A stretch of 64,000 bases of DNA from CAVTBX01 sp963733135 (GTDB taxonomy: Bacteria > Actinomycetota > Thermoleophilia > Gaiellales > Gaiellaceae), in contig CAVTBX010000003.1 in NCBI GenBank assembly GCA_963733135.1, positions 1-64,000 on the forward strand, read 5' to 3'. Position numbers and translations under genes: made by a program. Of the stretch, positions 25,467 to 34,696 are shown in pieces (position 1 is the first letter of the stretch; each line of letters begins with the position of its first letter). Under the pieces are notes generated by a model. That model saw only the letters and a program-made list of their open reading frames with translations. It was not told the DNA's origin and did not search any database.

Positions 25467-26719
25467 TGCGGGTGCTCTACGTCGTCCACGGCTTCCCGCC
25501 CGAGGAGCGGGCCGGCACCGAGCTCCACACGGAGGCGGTCGCGCGCCGCCTGGAGAAGCTCGGTCACGAGACGTTCGTCTTCGCGGCGAGCCGTCGGCTT
25601 CCGGCCGGCGAGACCGCGCCGCTCGAGGGGCGCGAGGGGCTGCGGGTTGGCGTGCGCCTCGGCGCGGACTCGACGCTCAGCGTGCGGAACCCGGAGGCAC
25701 GGCGCGCGCTCGAGGCATATCTGGACGAGGTGCAGCCCGATGTCGTCCACGTCCAGCACCTGCTCTTTCTCGGAGCGGACGCGATCGAGGCCGTGAAGGC
25801 ACGCGGGATCCCGGTCGTCGTCAGCCTCCATGACGCGTGGTTCCAGTGCCCCGCGGTGCACCTCGGGCCGCGAGATCATCATCCGCTCCCGGGCCCGGCC
25901 TGGGGGCTCGCGTGCTTCTGGCATCACGGGCGGCCTGGTCTGCTCGGAACGGCGAGCCTGGCGCGGCGAGGGGTGCTGGGCTCGGAAGTTCGGCGCTATC
26001 TGGCGCGGCCGCACGTGTTGCGGCGACAGCTTCGCGCGGCGGATGCGGTGCTCGTTCCGTCGAAGTTCCTGCGGCGGAGCTTCATGCGCTTCGGCGTGGC
26101 GGGGGGCCGCATTCGCGTGCTGCCTCACCCGGCCGAGCCGGTCACGGTCGTGCCGCGAGCTCCGGCCCGGCCCATCTCGTTCGGGTTCGTCGGGAGCCTC
26201 GCGACGCACAAGGGCGTCGAGGTGCTCTGCGAGGCGTTCGCGCGGACGGGCGGCGACGCGACGCTCACGCTCTACGGACGCTGCCAGGATCCCGCCCTCC
26301 TCGAGCGTCTGAAGCCGTACTTCGGAGAGCGGATCCGCTACGCGGGCGAGTTCGACCGGAGCCGGCTGGAGGACGTCTACGGGAGCCTCGACGTCGTGGT
26401 CGTGCCCTCGCTCGTGCAGGAGTCGTTCTCGCTGGCCGCCCAGGAGGCCCGGTCGTTCGGCCGGCCGGTGATCGCGTCGCGGATCGGCGCGCTTCCCGAG
26501 CTCGTCGTGCACGGTGAGGACGGAGTGCTCGTCCCGCCCGGCGACGTCGGCACGCTCGCCGCCGCGCTGGAGCGGCTCAGTGACCCGGACGAGGTCACAA
26601 GGCTCGGGGCCGCAGCCCCGGTGAGCCTCGGCCCGGAGGAGCATGCGCGGCTCCTCGAGCGGCTCTACCGCCGGCTAGACGCTAGAGCAGCCGCCGCGCC
26701 AGTCGCCAGTAGGACCTGA
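25466..26719 (+). CDS. GT4-family glycosyltransferase
   Basis: 417 residues with the GT-B layout: an N-terminal Rossmann half (RVLYVVHGFPPEERAGTELHTEAVARRL, DVVHVQHLLF, VVVSLHDAWFQCP) and a C-terminal half with FGFVGSLATHKGVEVLCEAF, LYGRCQDP, and the donor-binding E-x7-E region VVPSLVQESFSLAAQEARSFG. It transfers a nucleotide-activated sugar with retention. Start GTG overlaps the previous stop by 1 bp. Its 3' end overlaps the convergent GT2 gene by 38 bp; the last ~15 residues are low-complexity (DARAAAAPVASRT). Confidence 0.85.
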   Translation: MRVLYVVHGFPPEERAGTELHTEAVARRLEKLGHETFVFAASRRLPAGETAPLEGREGLRVGVRLGADSTLSVRNPEARRALEAYLDEVQPDVVHVQHLLFLGADAIEAVKARGIPVVVSLHDAWFQCPAVHLGPRDHHPLPGPAWGLACFWHHGRPGLLGTASLARRGVLGSEVRRYLARPHVLRRQLRAADAVLVPSKFLRRSFMRFGVAGGRIRVLPHPAEPVTVVPRAPARPISFGFVGSLATHKGVEVLCEAFARTGGDATLTLYGRCQDPALLERLKPYFGERIRYAGEFDRSRLEDVYGSLDVVVVPSLVQESFSLAAQEARSFGRPVIASRIGALPELVVHGEDGVLVPPGDVGTLAAALERLSDPDEVTRLGAAAPVSLGPEEHARLLERLYRRLDARAAAAPVASRT

Positions 26720-27704
26720 GGAGCGGCTCGAGGCTTCGGACCGCCCCCGGAACCTGCCGCATCGGCGGGTCGAGCCGGTCGGTGAGGAAGCGGGCGGCCT
26801 CGCGGTCGGAGATCTGCCGCAGGTCCTGGGTGTGTCGGCGAAGCTTGGCGACCGTGGAGCGGTTCCGGAGGAGCCAGGCCCAGCCGCGGCGCTTCTCGAG
26901 CCACCAGCCGTCGCGTCGCGCCAGGAGCGCGAGCCCGATCTCGCTCGCGAGGAGCACCGGCGCGAGGAGGGCCAGCAGCCGGCCGGAGTAGGCGGTGAGG
27001 ACGAACACGAGCCGGTTCCGCTCGAGCCAGTAGTGCTTCTCCGCGTCGAGCGGGTCGTAGCGGTAGGTGTGGGACACGGCCGCGGCAGGCTCGAGGACGA
27101 CCCGCAGGCCGGCGAGACGGGCGCGCCAGGAGAGCTCGAGATCCTCCTGGTAGAGCCAGAGCTCCTCGGCGAAGCCGTCCAGCCGGCGGAACGTCTCGGC
27201 GCGCATCGCCAGCGCCGCACCGCTCCCGTAGGGAACGTCGCGGAGCTCGCCGGGAGGGTCGGCAGGCTCGCCCCAGCGTCCCGGCCACGCGAGCCCGGTC
27301 AGGTGGACGACGTTCCCGGCCGCGTTCAGGCGCGTGGGATCGTCGGCGAGGAGCAGGCGTGGCACGGCGACGCCGATCTCGGGATCGGCCAGGGCGGCTG
27401 CGAGCGTCTCGGGCGCGCCGGCGTCGACCTGGGTGTCCGCGTTCAGGAAGAGCAGGATGTCACCGCGGGCCGCCGCCGCTCCGGCGTTACAGCCACCGCC
27501 ATAGCCGAGGTTCGCGTCCGGCTCGACGATCCGAACGCCCGCCAAGCCCCGCGCAGCCTCGATCTCGGGCCCGCCGTCGCCGTTGTCGACGACGATGATC
27601 TCGAGGATTCCACGCGCGGCGAGCAGCGTCTCGAGGCAGCGCGTGAGCGCCTCGCCTGAGCGGAAGGCAACGACGATCGCGGAAACGCGGGCGGACGCGG
27701 CCAT
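26682..27704 (-). CDS. GT2-family glycosyltransferase (rhamnosyltransferase-like)
   Basis: 340 residues from ATG 27704; the frame is open for 35 codons upstream, but that part overlaps the divergent GT39-like gene and lacks protein character. GT-A motifs: SAIVVAFRSGEALTRCLETLL, IIVVDNGDGG, NLGYGGGCNAGAAAARGDILLFLNADTQVD (DxD as NAD), and EELWLYQEDLELSWRARLAG with the ED acceptor acids. A hydrophobic segment near residue 260 probably associates with the membrane. It encodes envelope sugar transfer of unknown specificity, probably transcribed alone. Confidence 0.85.
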   Translation of the reverse strand: MAASARVSAIVVAFRSGEALTRCLETLLAARGILEIIVVDNGDGGPEIEAARGLAGVRIVEPDANLGYGGGCNAGAAAARGDILLFLNADTQVDAGAPETLAAALADPEIGVAVPRLLLADDPTRLNAAGNVVHLTGLAWPGRWGEPADPPGELRDVPYGSGAALAMRAETFRRLDGFAEELWLYQEDLELSWRARLAGLRVVLEPAAAVSHTYRYDPLDAEKHYWLERNRLVFVLTAYSGRLLALLAPVLLASEIGLALLARRDGWWLEKRRGWAWLLRNRSTVAKLRRHTQDLRQISDREAARFLTDRLDPPMRQVPGAVRSLEPLLRSYWRLARRLL

Positions 27705-27745
27705 CACTCGTTCAAGGGACGCCCGCCGATGCCGATAGAACCGGC

Positions 27746-29852
27746 ATGGAACCTCGGCCTGCGGCCGTTCTCGAGGTCGATCCGGAAACCTGGCCGGAGG
27801 CGTACGCACACGCCTTCGAGCCGCCGCGACGCCCGCGCGCCAAGCAGCCGCGCGTCGTGCTGGCCGCGCTGTTCCTCGTAGCCGCCACCGCCCACGTGCT
27901 CGCGTCGCTCGCCCACCTCACGCCGGCCATCTTCACGGACGAGCTTCTTCACTCCAAGCTCGCACAGTCCTTCGCCGAGGGCGATCCGTTCGCGATCCGC
28001 GGCGCGCGCTTTCTCTTCCCAGCGCCGCTCCCTGCACTCCTCCAGGCCCCAGCCTGGCTTTTCGGCTCGGTGCCGGTCGGCTACGAGATCGCGAAGGTCA
28101 TGAACGCGCTCGTAATGAGCTCGGCTGTGTTCCCGGCGTATTGGCTCGCCCGCCGCTTCACGCGGTCGGCCTGGGCGCTCGTCGCGGCCGGGCTGGCGGT
28201 GGTCGGGCCGGCTCTGATCTACCACAGCTATCTCCTCTCGGAGTCACTTGCGTACCCGGTCTTCTTCCTGGCGGCGGCGGTCATGGTGCGCGCCCTCGAC
28301 GAGCCTTCGCGGCGCTGGGCGCTGGCGGTGATCGCCGTCTCGCTCCTGGCGGTCGCGACCCGCACGCAGTTCGCCGTGCTGCCGGTCGCGTTCGCGCTGG
28401 CCGCTCTCGCTGGCGGGAGGCGCACGCTGCGCTTTCACGCGCTTCCGCTCGCCGTCTTCGCTGTCCTCGGCGGGATCGTGCTCGCGACCCGAGGCGGTGC
28501 GCTCGGCCCGTATCGGAGCGCGCAGGAGCTCGAGTACGGCGTCGGCGCGGTGCTCGGGTGGGCGGCGTCGACCGGCATGCTGCTGCCCTTCGCGGCCGGC
28601 CTCGTTGTCGTGCCGGGGGCGGCGCTCGGTCTCGTGTTGCTCCTCAGGCGGCGGGCGGATCGGGCCACAGGAGTCTTTCTGGCGACGCTCGGTCTTCTCA
28701 TCCTCCTGACTGCGGGCCTCGTGGCCGCGGGCGATGCCGACCGGCCCCTCGAGCGCTACGCCATCTACCTGCCGCCGCTCGCCGCAATGCTCTTCTTCGT
28801 GTACGCGGAGCGCGGCGCGCCGTGGCGACGGGCGTACTTCGCGCTCGCGGCGCTGCTCGGGCTCGGAGCCTGGCTGATCCCGTTCGGCACGCTGGCGGAT
28901 TCCCACTTTTCGTTCGACTCGCCGACCCTCTCGGCCTACGGGACGCTCGCCGTGTGGATGGGGCATGCGAACGCGGCGACGGTCTTTGCCGGAGGCGCGC
29001 TTCTCGCGGCCGCGTTGGTCATGGCGGTGCGCGTACAGCCGCGTGTCGCGCCCTTCGTTGCGCTCGCAGGGCTCGTCCCGCTGCTCTTCCTGACGACGGT
29101 GGCCTACGTCGGCGACCACGGGATGACGTCCCGGGCCTCGGCGGCGTGGTCGGCCGAGCCTGCGGACTGGATCGACCGGGCAGGCCTCTGGCCGCGCCGA
29201 TTTCCTCGTCCTGCCGTACGACCCGCCCTACTTCGCCTGGACAGCCGAGGCCTGGAACCGCGACTTCGGTCGACCGCTCAGGCTCGACGTCGAGACGCCG
29301 CGCACGGACCCGTTCGCCGCCGGTACGGCGTCCATCCGGGCCGACGGCGTGCTCCTCGTGGACGGCGAACCGGCGGGCGCAGGCGTGATCGTCGTCAACG
29401 ACTTCGGGAGCCGGCTGGATCTCGAGGGCGAGGTCGTGGCGCGACCGCGCGGCGGGCTCACCGCGGTGCGGGTGCCGGAGGCGCCTCAGGTTCGCTCGCT
29501 CGCGGCGGGTCTCTACCACGACGGCTGGGCGGCGGCTCGGCTCCGGTACTCGGTCTGGCCTGGGGAGGTCGGCGGAGGCGAGTACGTCCTCGGGCTCTCG
29601 CTCCCGGCGACCATGGCTGCCCGCGAGTTCACCGTGACGGTCGGGGAGCGGGCGGAAGTGCTTCGCCTGGAGCCGGGCGAGCGCACGCGCCTCATCGTCC
29701 CCGTCGAGACCGGGGAGGGGTCGATCCCGCCGCTGGAGGTGCGTGCGGCCGGTGGTGAGATCCTGGACGGGGCGACCGCCAATCCCCGCATCGTCTCTGC
29801 GCGCGTCACCGAGCTCCGCTTCGAGCCGGACGCGCTCGGCGTCTCGAGCTAG
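27746..29852 (+). pseudogene. GT39/ArnT-like membrane glycosyltransferase with a +1 frameshift
   Basis: The first frame (ATG 27746) carries ~480 residues with 10 or more hydrophobic helices and a FTDELLHSKLAQSFAEGDPF loop, matching the first extracytoplasmic loop with the DE catalytic acids of polyprenyl-phosphate sugar transferases. At about 29189 homology shifts one frame: GRADFLVLPYDPPYFAWTAE then continues as a soluble, beta-rich C-terminal domain to 29852. Deleting one T at about 29189 gives an uninterrupted 701-residue protein. The segment coding its C-terminal residues is copied in the tandem duplication that begins at 29823. Confidence 0.7.
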
Positions 29853-30074
29853 GCGACGGCGCGCAACGCCCACCGGGGACAGGGCCAAGTGCCTGGCACC
29901 GTTGGTGACCGAACGCGAACGTTCATGTGCCGAAAGCTCGAGCGGCACGAGCCGGACGCACTCGGCGCCGCGAGCTAGACCCGCGGCGCACACTGTCCAC
30001 CGCGGACAGGGCCAAGTGCCTGGCACCGTTCGTGACCGAACGCGAACGGGTTCGTGCCGAAACTCTCGCGGGTG
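29823..30074. repeat. 126-bp tandem duplication including a gene 3' end and a GTGCCTGGCAC palindrome
   Basis: GAGCCGGACGC begins at 29823 and again at 29949, and the two 126-bp units align almost throughout, apart from a short divergent stretch after the stop codon. Each unit has an EPDALG-like coding end and TAG stop (the first is the real one), the shared core GGACAGGGCCAAGTGCC then TGGCACCGTT, and GTGACCGAACGCGAAC. GTGCC-T-GGCAC forms a short palindrome in both copies. Confidence 0.75.
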
Positions 30075-30075
30075 T

Positions 30076-30462
30076 CTAGCGGACGACGTTCAGGCGGCGC
30101 GGCTCGTCTTCGTCTTCACGCTCGGCGAGCTCGTGCTCGAGGAGGGCGAGGCGCTGCGCCAGGCGCGCGTTCTGATCGGCCAGCCGCGACACCACGGTGG
30201 AGAAGTGCAGAAGGACGACGAGGACGAAGAGCAGGCCCGCGGCGAAGAGGATGGCGGGCGGGTAGCTCTCGACCCCAGCCCAGCCGGCGATCGTGTTCAG
30301 GCCGTCGCGCCAGAGCGACAGGACGAGGAGCACGGCCCCAGTCAGGAGCCACAGGAGCGCATAGCGCTCTCGGAGGCGCCGCGAGCGGATGAGCTCGACG
30401 ACGACCGCGAGGAGGGCCAGCGAAGCAACCGACGCCGCGATCGAGACCGGAAGGGGAGTCAC
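30076..30462 (-). CDS. DUF2304 membrane protein
   Basis: 128 residues with three helices (about 5-25, 35-55, 68-88) followed by a charged coiled-coil-like tail (RLADQNARLAQRLALLEHELAEREDEDE). The motif RERYALLWLLTGAVLLVLSLWR is characteristic of DUF2304. These proteins accompany polyprenyl-phosphate GT2 enzymes; here the ATG overlaps the GT2 stop by 4 bp, so they are almost certainly co-translated. It probably helps position the enzyme or flip its lipid product. Confidence 0.8.
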   Translation of the reverse strand: MTPLPVSIAASVASLALLAVVVELIRSRRLRERYALLWLLTGAVLLVLSLWRDGLNTIAGWAGVESYPPAILFAAGLLFVLVVLLHFSTVVSRLADQNARLAQRLALLEHELAEREDEDEPRRLNVVR

Positions 30463-31181
30463 GCGATCTCCGCCGGCGCGACCGGCCGCCGGAGGAGCCC
30501 GACGAGCATCGCCACGAGCACCTTGACGACGTAGTACGGGCCGGCGAGCGTGCCGATCGAGGAGCGCCCACCCGTGCGGAGGCGCATCGCAACCGGCACC
30601 TCGGTGACCCGAAGCCGCGCGCGGGCGACCGTCACGACCGCCTCGACCTCCGGATAGTCGTGCGGGTACTCGTCGGCGAACAAGGCGATCCCGCGCTGAT
30701 TCACGGCACGGAAACCCGATGTCGTGTCCGTCAGGGGCTGCCGCGCCATGCGCGACGCCGTCCAGGCGAAGAGACGCATCCCGGCTCGGCGGGAGAGCGG
30801 CGCGCGATAGAGCCCCCGTCCGGCGAACCGCGAGCCGACCACGAGATCCGCCTCTCCGGCGAGGAGAGGCGTGAGGAGCGCCGGCAGCTCCGCGGGGTCG
30901 TGCTGGCCGTCGCCGTCGACCTGAACCGCGACGTCGTAGCCGCGCTCGAGCGCGAACCGATAGCCGGTCTGCATGGCCCCGCCGATCCCGAGGTTGAAGG
31001 GCAGGCTGACGACCCGTGCGCCCCGGGCGGCCGCCACGGCCGCCGTCGCATCCGTCGAGCCGTCGTCGACGACGAGAACGTCGAAGCTCGGATCGGCCGA
31101 GCGGATCTCGTCCACAACCCGGCCGACCGACGCTTCCTCGTTCAAGGCAGGCACGATCGCAATGCGGGTGGACCTGATCAC
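30459..31181 (-). CDS. GT2 glycosyltransferase, polyprenyl-phosphate sugar (DPM-like) synthase
   Basis: 240 residues: IAIVPALNEEASVGRVVDEI, VLVVDDGSTDATAAVAAARGA, SLPFNLGIGGAMQTGYRFAL and the metal-binding VQVDGDGQHDP (DxD), followed by VVGSRFAGRG and SGFRAVN. This is the dolichyl/undecaprenyl-phosphate mannosyl- or glucosyltransferase group without the C-terminal membrane domain. It transfers sugar from a nucleotide donor to a lipid phosphate for use by GT39-type enzymes such as the one at 27746. Coupled to the DUF2304 gene downstream. Confidence 0.85.
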   Translation of the reverse strand: MIRSTRIAIVPALNEEASVGRVVDEIRSADPSFDVLVVDDGSTDATAAVAAARGARVVSLPFNLGIGGAMQTGYRFALERGYDVAVQVDGDGQHDPAELPALLTPLLAGEADLVVGSRFAGRGLYRAPLSRRAGMRLFAWTASRMARQPLTDTTSGFRAVNQRGIALFADEYPHDYPEVEAVVTVARARLRVTEVPVAMRLRTGGRSSIGTLAGPYYVVKVLVAMLVGLLRRPVAPAEIA

Positions 31182-31230
31182 ACCCTAGGAATCGGCTCGA
31201 ACGCGGCTCCGCTTGAGGAGTCCCGCGCTG

Positions 31231-31399
31231 CTAGAGGCTTGATGTGAAATTGGCGCCCCGTGGGGGCGTCTCAGACCAAGTCAGGGCGTTTCGGCGTCCG
31301 CGGCACGGGCCGGTGGCCCGTGCAAGGGCGACGGGACGTCCTGACGCCGTGTCTGAGGCGGCATCCGCGGCTCCGCCGCATTTCACATCAAGCCTCTAG
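31231..31399. mobile_element. MITE-like 169-bp element with perfect 20-bp terminal inverted repeats
   Basis: CTAGAGGCTTGATGTGAAAT (31231-31250) is the exact reverse complement of 31380-31399. The interior keeps folding: CTCAGAC pairs with GTCTGAG, GTCAGG with CCTGAC, and a central GCACGGGCC-GGT-GGCCCGTGC hairpin closes the structure, so the whole element can form one long cruciform or stem. No coding frame. It fills the gap between the UXS-like gene and the DPM-like gene. Confidence 0.65.
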
Positions 31400-31403
31400 G
31401 AGG

Positions 31404-32351
31404 TCAGATCGGGCGGCCGGCGGCGCCGAGCGCCGCATGCAGCCTGCCCAGCCCGTCCTCGAGCTCGACCTCAGGCTCCCAACCGAGGACCTGCCTGGCC
31501 CGCGTGATGTCCGGCTGGCGCACCTGCGGGTCGTCGACGGGCAGGGCCTCGAAGACGATCTCGCTCTTCGAACCGGTCACCCGCACGACCGTCTCGGCCA
31601 GCTCGAGGAGCGTCATCTCGTTCGGATTGCCGAGGTTGACCGGCAGGTGCTCGTCGCTCGTCGCAAGCAAGTAGAGCCCCCGGATCAGGTCGTCGACGTA
31701 GCAGAAGCTTCGCGTCTGGCTTCCGTCCCCGAAGACCGTCAGCGGCTTGTTCTCGAGGGCCTGGCGCATGAAGGTCGGGATCGCGCGCCCGTCGTGGGGC
31801 CGCATGCGCGGCCCGTACGTGTTGAAGATCCGCGCGATCGCCGTGTCGACGCCCTGCTGGCGGTGGTACGCCATCGTGAGCGCCTCGGCGTAGCGCTTCG
31901 CCTCGTCATAGACGCCGCGCGGCCCGATCGGGTTCACGTTCCCCCAGTACGTCTCCGGCTGCGGATGAACTTGCGGGTCACCGTAGACCTCGCTCGTCGA
32001 GGCGAGTAGGAAGCGAGCGCGCTTGAGCTTGGCGAGGCCGAGCATGTGGTGCGTTCCGTACGAGCCGACCTTCAGCGTGTGGAGCGGGAGGCGCAGGTAG
32101 TCGATCGGGCTCGCCGGACTCGCGAGGTGGAAGACGATGTCCACGGGGTCGTCGAGGAACAACGCCTCCGTGAGGTCATGCTGGACGAACACGAACCGGT
32201 CGCCGCGCAGGTGCTCGATGTTCTGGAGCGAGCCCGTGTCGAGGTTGTCGACGCAGATGACCCGGTAGTCCTCGGCCAAGAGGTGGTCGCAGAGGTGCGA
32301 GCCGAGGAACCCGGCGCCGCCGGTAACGAGAGCAGTCGCCATTGCGCCCAT
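31404..32351 (-). CDS. UDP-glucuronate decarboxylase (UXS-type short-chain dehydrogenase)
   Basis: 315 residues of the extended SDR family: NAD site TGGAGFLGSHLCDHLL, the UXS hallmark HLASPASPIDYLRLPLHTL, catalytic LASTSEVYGDP with Ser, and YxxxK in YDEAKR. The segments NPIGPRG and RIFNTYGPRM are also typical. It should convert UDP-glucuronate to UDP-xylose for the locus. Two close ATGs (32351 and 32342) could start it. A MITE-like element lies 4 bp beyond its stop. Confidence 0.8.
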   Translation of the reverse strand: MGAMATALVTGGAGFLGSHLCDHLLAEDYRVICVDNLDTGSLQNIEHLRGDRFVFVQHDLTEALFLDDPVDIVFHLASPASPIDYLRLPLHTLKVGSYGTHHMLGLAKLKRARFLLASTSEVYGDPQVHPQPETYWGNVNPIGPRGVYDEAKRYAEALTMAYHRQQGVDTAIARIFNTYGPRMRPHDGRAIPTFMRQALENKPLTVFGDGSQTRSFCYVDDLIRGLYLLATSDEHLPVNLGNPNEMTLLELAETVVRVTGSKSEIVFEALPVDDPQVRQPDITRARQVLGWEPEVELEDGLGRLHAALGAAGRPI

Positions 32352-32439
32352 CGTACTTCGGGTTTTCCCGCGCTTCTCCTTATGAAGACTTCAGCCGTCC
32401 GAATGAACCTCACGGACGGGGCCGCGTCGGAATCTACGA

Positions 32440-33642
32440 GTGCGCTCGGGCTCGACGCTATCCAGGCGGGGGTTCCTGGCCGGCGCTGTTCCTGTGCTGG
32501 CCGGCTTGCCCCTGCTCCGTTCCGCGGGCGCGCGGGCGGCCGAGCATGGCCATGCTCCCGGTGAGGTTGCAGGAGCGGCGCCGGATCACGCGAGCGTCAT
32601 GGAGCGCCTGGCGAGCGAGGGCAAGCCGGGGGCGACCGCGACCGATGCGCTACTCCATCCTCCGCGGGCTGAGCCGGCTGAGCGCGGGCGGGTGCGGGAG
32701 CTCGAGATCGTCGCGGACAACAGGGAGATCGAGATCGCAGATGGCGTGCGCTTCCCGGCGTGGACGTACAACGGCAGTGTGCCCGGGCCGGTCATCCGCG
32801 CCACGGAAGGCGACCAGCTACGGGTGCACTTCCGGAACGAGGGGGCGCATCCGCACACGATCCACTTCCACGGAACGCATGCGCCGCGAATGGACGGGTC
32901 GACCGAGCCGGTGCAGCCGGGAGAGTCCTTCACGTACGAGATCCCGGCGAGGCCGGCCGGGCTGCACCTCTACCACTGCCACACGAGCCCGTTCGCCGAG
33001 CACATGAACCGCGGCCTCTACGGGGCGTTCATCGTTGATCCAGTCGAGCCGCGTCCGCCTGCCCAGGAGCTCGTGCTCGTCCTCTCCGGGTTTGACGTGG
33101 ACGGCGACGAGCGGAATGAGATCTACGCCGTGAACGGGCGGGCTTTCGCGTATCACGCGACGCCGATCGTCGTGCGGCGCGGGAAGCCGGTGCGCGTCTA
33201 TCTCGTGAACGCGACCGAGTACGACGACGTGAGCTCCTTCCACGTCCATGCGGCGATGTTCGGGCTCTCGCGGACGGGGACGGTGCGGGAGCCGGAGGTC
33301 ACGGACACCGTGATGCTCTGCCAGGGCGAGCGCGCGATCCTCGAGCTCGAGTTCGGGGAGAAGGGCCTCTACATGTTCCACCCGCATCAGTCACGCCAGA
33401 TGGAGGGCGGGGCGATGGGCTGGTTCAGCGTCGTCGACACGGACGCAGAGGCCGCCGGCGCCGCGGTCGCGTTGAACGGCTACGCGGACGAGTTCGCCGA
33501 CTGCAACCCGTGCATCGACGACATCGGTGCGAAGGCCCTCCTGAAGTACTACCGAGGGCTTCGATCCGAGGGGGCCGCGTCGACTACGCGCAGGCAGCGA
33601 GGAGGTCGGACTCGGCTTCGATCCCGGCCGAGAGGCGGATGA
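32440..33642 (+). CDS. Secreted two-domain multicopper oxidase
   Basis: 400 residues. The N-terminus reads SRRGFLAGA, a twin-arginine (Tat) motif, then a hydrophobic stretch, expected for a copper enzyme folded before export. Domain 1 (residues ~85-205) has HTIHFHGTH and HLYHCHTSPFAEHMNRGLYGAF; domain 2 has SFHVHAAMFG and MFHPHQSRQMEGGAMGWF. These supply the trinuclear HxH pairs. A CHT/H pair with Leu in place of the axial Met suggests a type 1 site of high potential. The last ~20 residues overlap the convergent PLP gene by 59 bp and look non-native. GTG start; no clear ribosome site. Confidence 0.8.
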   Translation: MRSGSTLSRRGFLAGAVPVLAGLPLLRSAGARAAEHGHAPGEVAGAAPDHASVMERLASEGKPGATATDALLHPPRAEPAERGRVRELEIVADNREIEIADGVRFPAWTYNGSVPGPVIRATEGDQLRVHFRNEGAHPHTIHFHGTHAPRMDGSTEPVQPGESFTYEIPARPAGLHLYHCHTSPFAEHMNRGLYGAFIVDPVEPRPPAQELVLVLSGFDVDGDERNEIYAVNGRAFAYHATPIVVRRGKPVRVYLVNATEYDDVSSFHVHAAMFGLSRTGTVREPEVTDTVMLCQGERAILELEFGEKGLYMFHPHQSRQMEGGAMGWFSVVDTDAEAAGAAVALNGYADEFADCNPCIDDIGAKALLKYYRGLRSEGAASTTRRQRGGRTRLRSRPRGG

Positions 33643-34675
33643 GGCTCTCAGGTGCGGTTTCGCTCGCCCAGCGGGCCCTGCGTTCCCACGAGGACTCGAT
33701 GCCGCCGAAGCTCGTTCCGGGGCGGATGAGGCGGGACGCGCGCACGACCGCCTCGGCCGCCGCCGCATCGCCGTCGAGCTCGAAGGAGAGGAGTGGCCCG
33801 AAGCCGCCGCGCATCTGGCGCGCCGCGACCTCGTGGCCGGGCCCGTCTAGACCCGGGTAGTGGACAGCCCGGACGCGCTCGTGGCCGGCGAGGTGTCGCG
33901 CGAGTGCCAGCGCGTTGGCCGACTGGCGCTCGACGCGGATCGCGAGCGTGCGAAGGCCGCGGTGCGCGAGCCACGCCTCGAACGGTCCCGGGATCCCGCC
34001 GCCCGCGCCGCGCCAGGCCCGCAGGCGCTCGACGAGATCCTCGTCCCGCGTCGCGACCGCGCCGAGCAGGAGATCGGAGTGGCCCGACGCGATCTTCGTC
34101 AGCGACGTGACCGTCGCAGTGGCGCCGTGCTCGAGCGGCCGCTGGAGGACGGCCGTCGCCACAGTGTTGTCGACGACGAGCGGCGTATCCGTCTCGGCCG
34201 CGACCCTGCCCAGCGCGTCGAGGTCGGCGACCCGGAGGAGCGGGTTCGTAGGCGTCTCGGCCCACAGGACCGCCGGCACGGCCACCGCCTCCTGCACCGC
34301 GTCGAGATCCTGCAGGTCGACCGGCACCGGCTCCACGAGCCGCCCCGCGAGCAGCCCGGCCAGCGTCCGCATCCCGTAATAGCCGTCCGATGGGAGCACC
34401 AGCCGCTCGCGCCCCTCCCCGAGCGCGAGGACGAGCGCGAGGCTCGCCGCTTGACCCGAGGCGAAGACGAGCGCCGTCGCGTCCTCGAGCGCCCCGAGCG
34501 CGGCCTCGAGCGCCTCCCAGGTCGGGTTGCCCTGGCGCGTATACGAGTAGGCCGCCTCCGCCGGGTCCCCGGCAGACGTGAAGAACGACCCTGTGACGAT
34601 CGGCGGCGCGCTCGCCGACCCCTCGCCGCGGTCGAGGCCAGCGTGGACGACCTCAGTGGCCGGATCGTCGGGCAC
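33584..34675 (-). CDS. Cys/Met metabolism PLP-dependent enzyme (cystathionine gamma-synthase/lyase-like)
   Basis: 363 residues. TEVVHAG near the N-terminus and YSYTRQGNPTWEALEAALGALE are family signatures. VVDNTVAT carries the PLP-binding Asp. The Schiff-base Lys lies in SLTKIASGHSDLLLG (usual form SATKYxxGHSD). The C-terminal SFGGIESSWERRARW and LIRLSAGIE blocks are complete. It may work in trans-sulfuration or gamma-elimination (cystathionine, homocysteine or methionine); sequence alone does not separate these. Its C-terminal codons overlap the 3' end of the multicopper oxidase on the other strand. Confidence 0.8.
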   Translation of the reverse strand: MPDDPATEVVHAGLDRGEGSASAPPIVTGSFFTSAGDPAEAAYSYTRQGNPTWEALEAALGALEDATALVFASGQAASLALVLALGEGRERLVLPSDGYYGMRTLAGLLAGRLVEPVPVDLQDLDAVQEAVAVPAVLWAETPTNPLLRVADLDALGRVAAETDTPLVVDNTVATAVLQRPLEHGATATVTSLTKIASGHSDLLLGAVATRDEDLVERLRAWRGAGGGIPGPFEAWLAHRGLRTLAIRVERQSANALALARHLAGHERVRAVHYPGLDGPGHEVAARQMRGGFGPLLSFELDGDAAAAEAVVRASRLIRPGTSFGGIESSWERRARWASETAPESLIRLSAGIEAESDLLAACA

Positions 34676-34696
34676 GCCGAAACTCTATTCAGCCCG

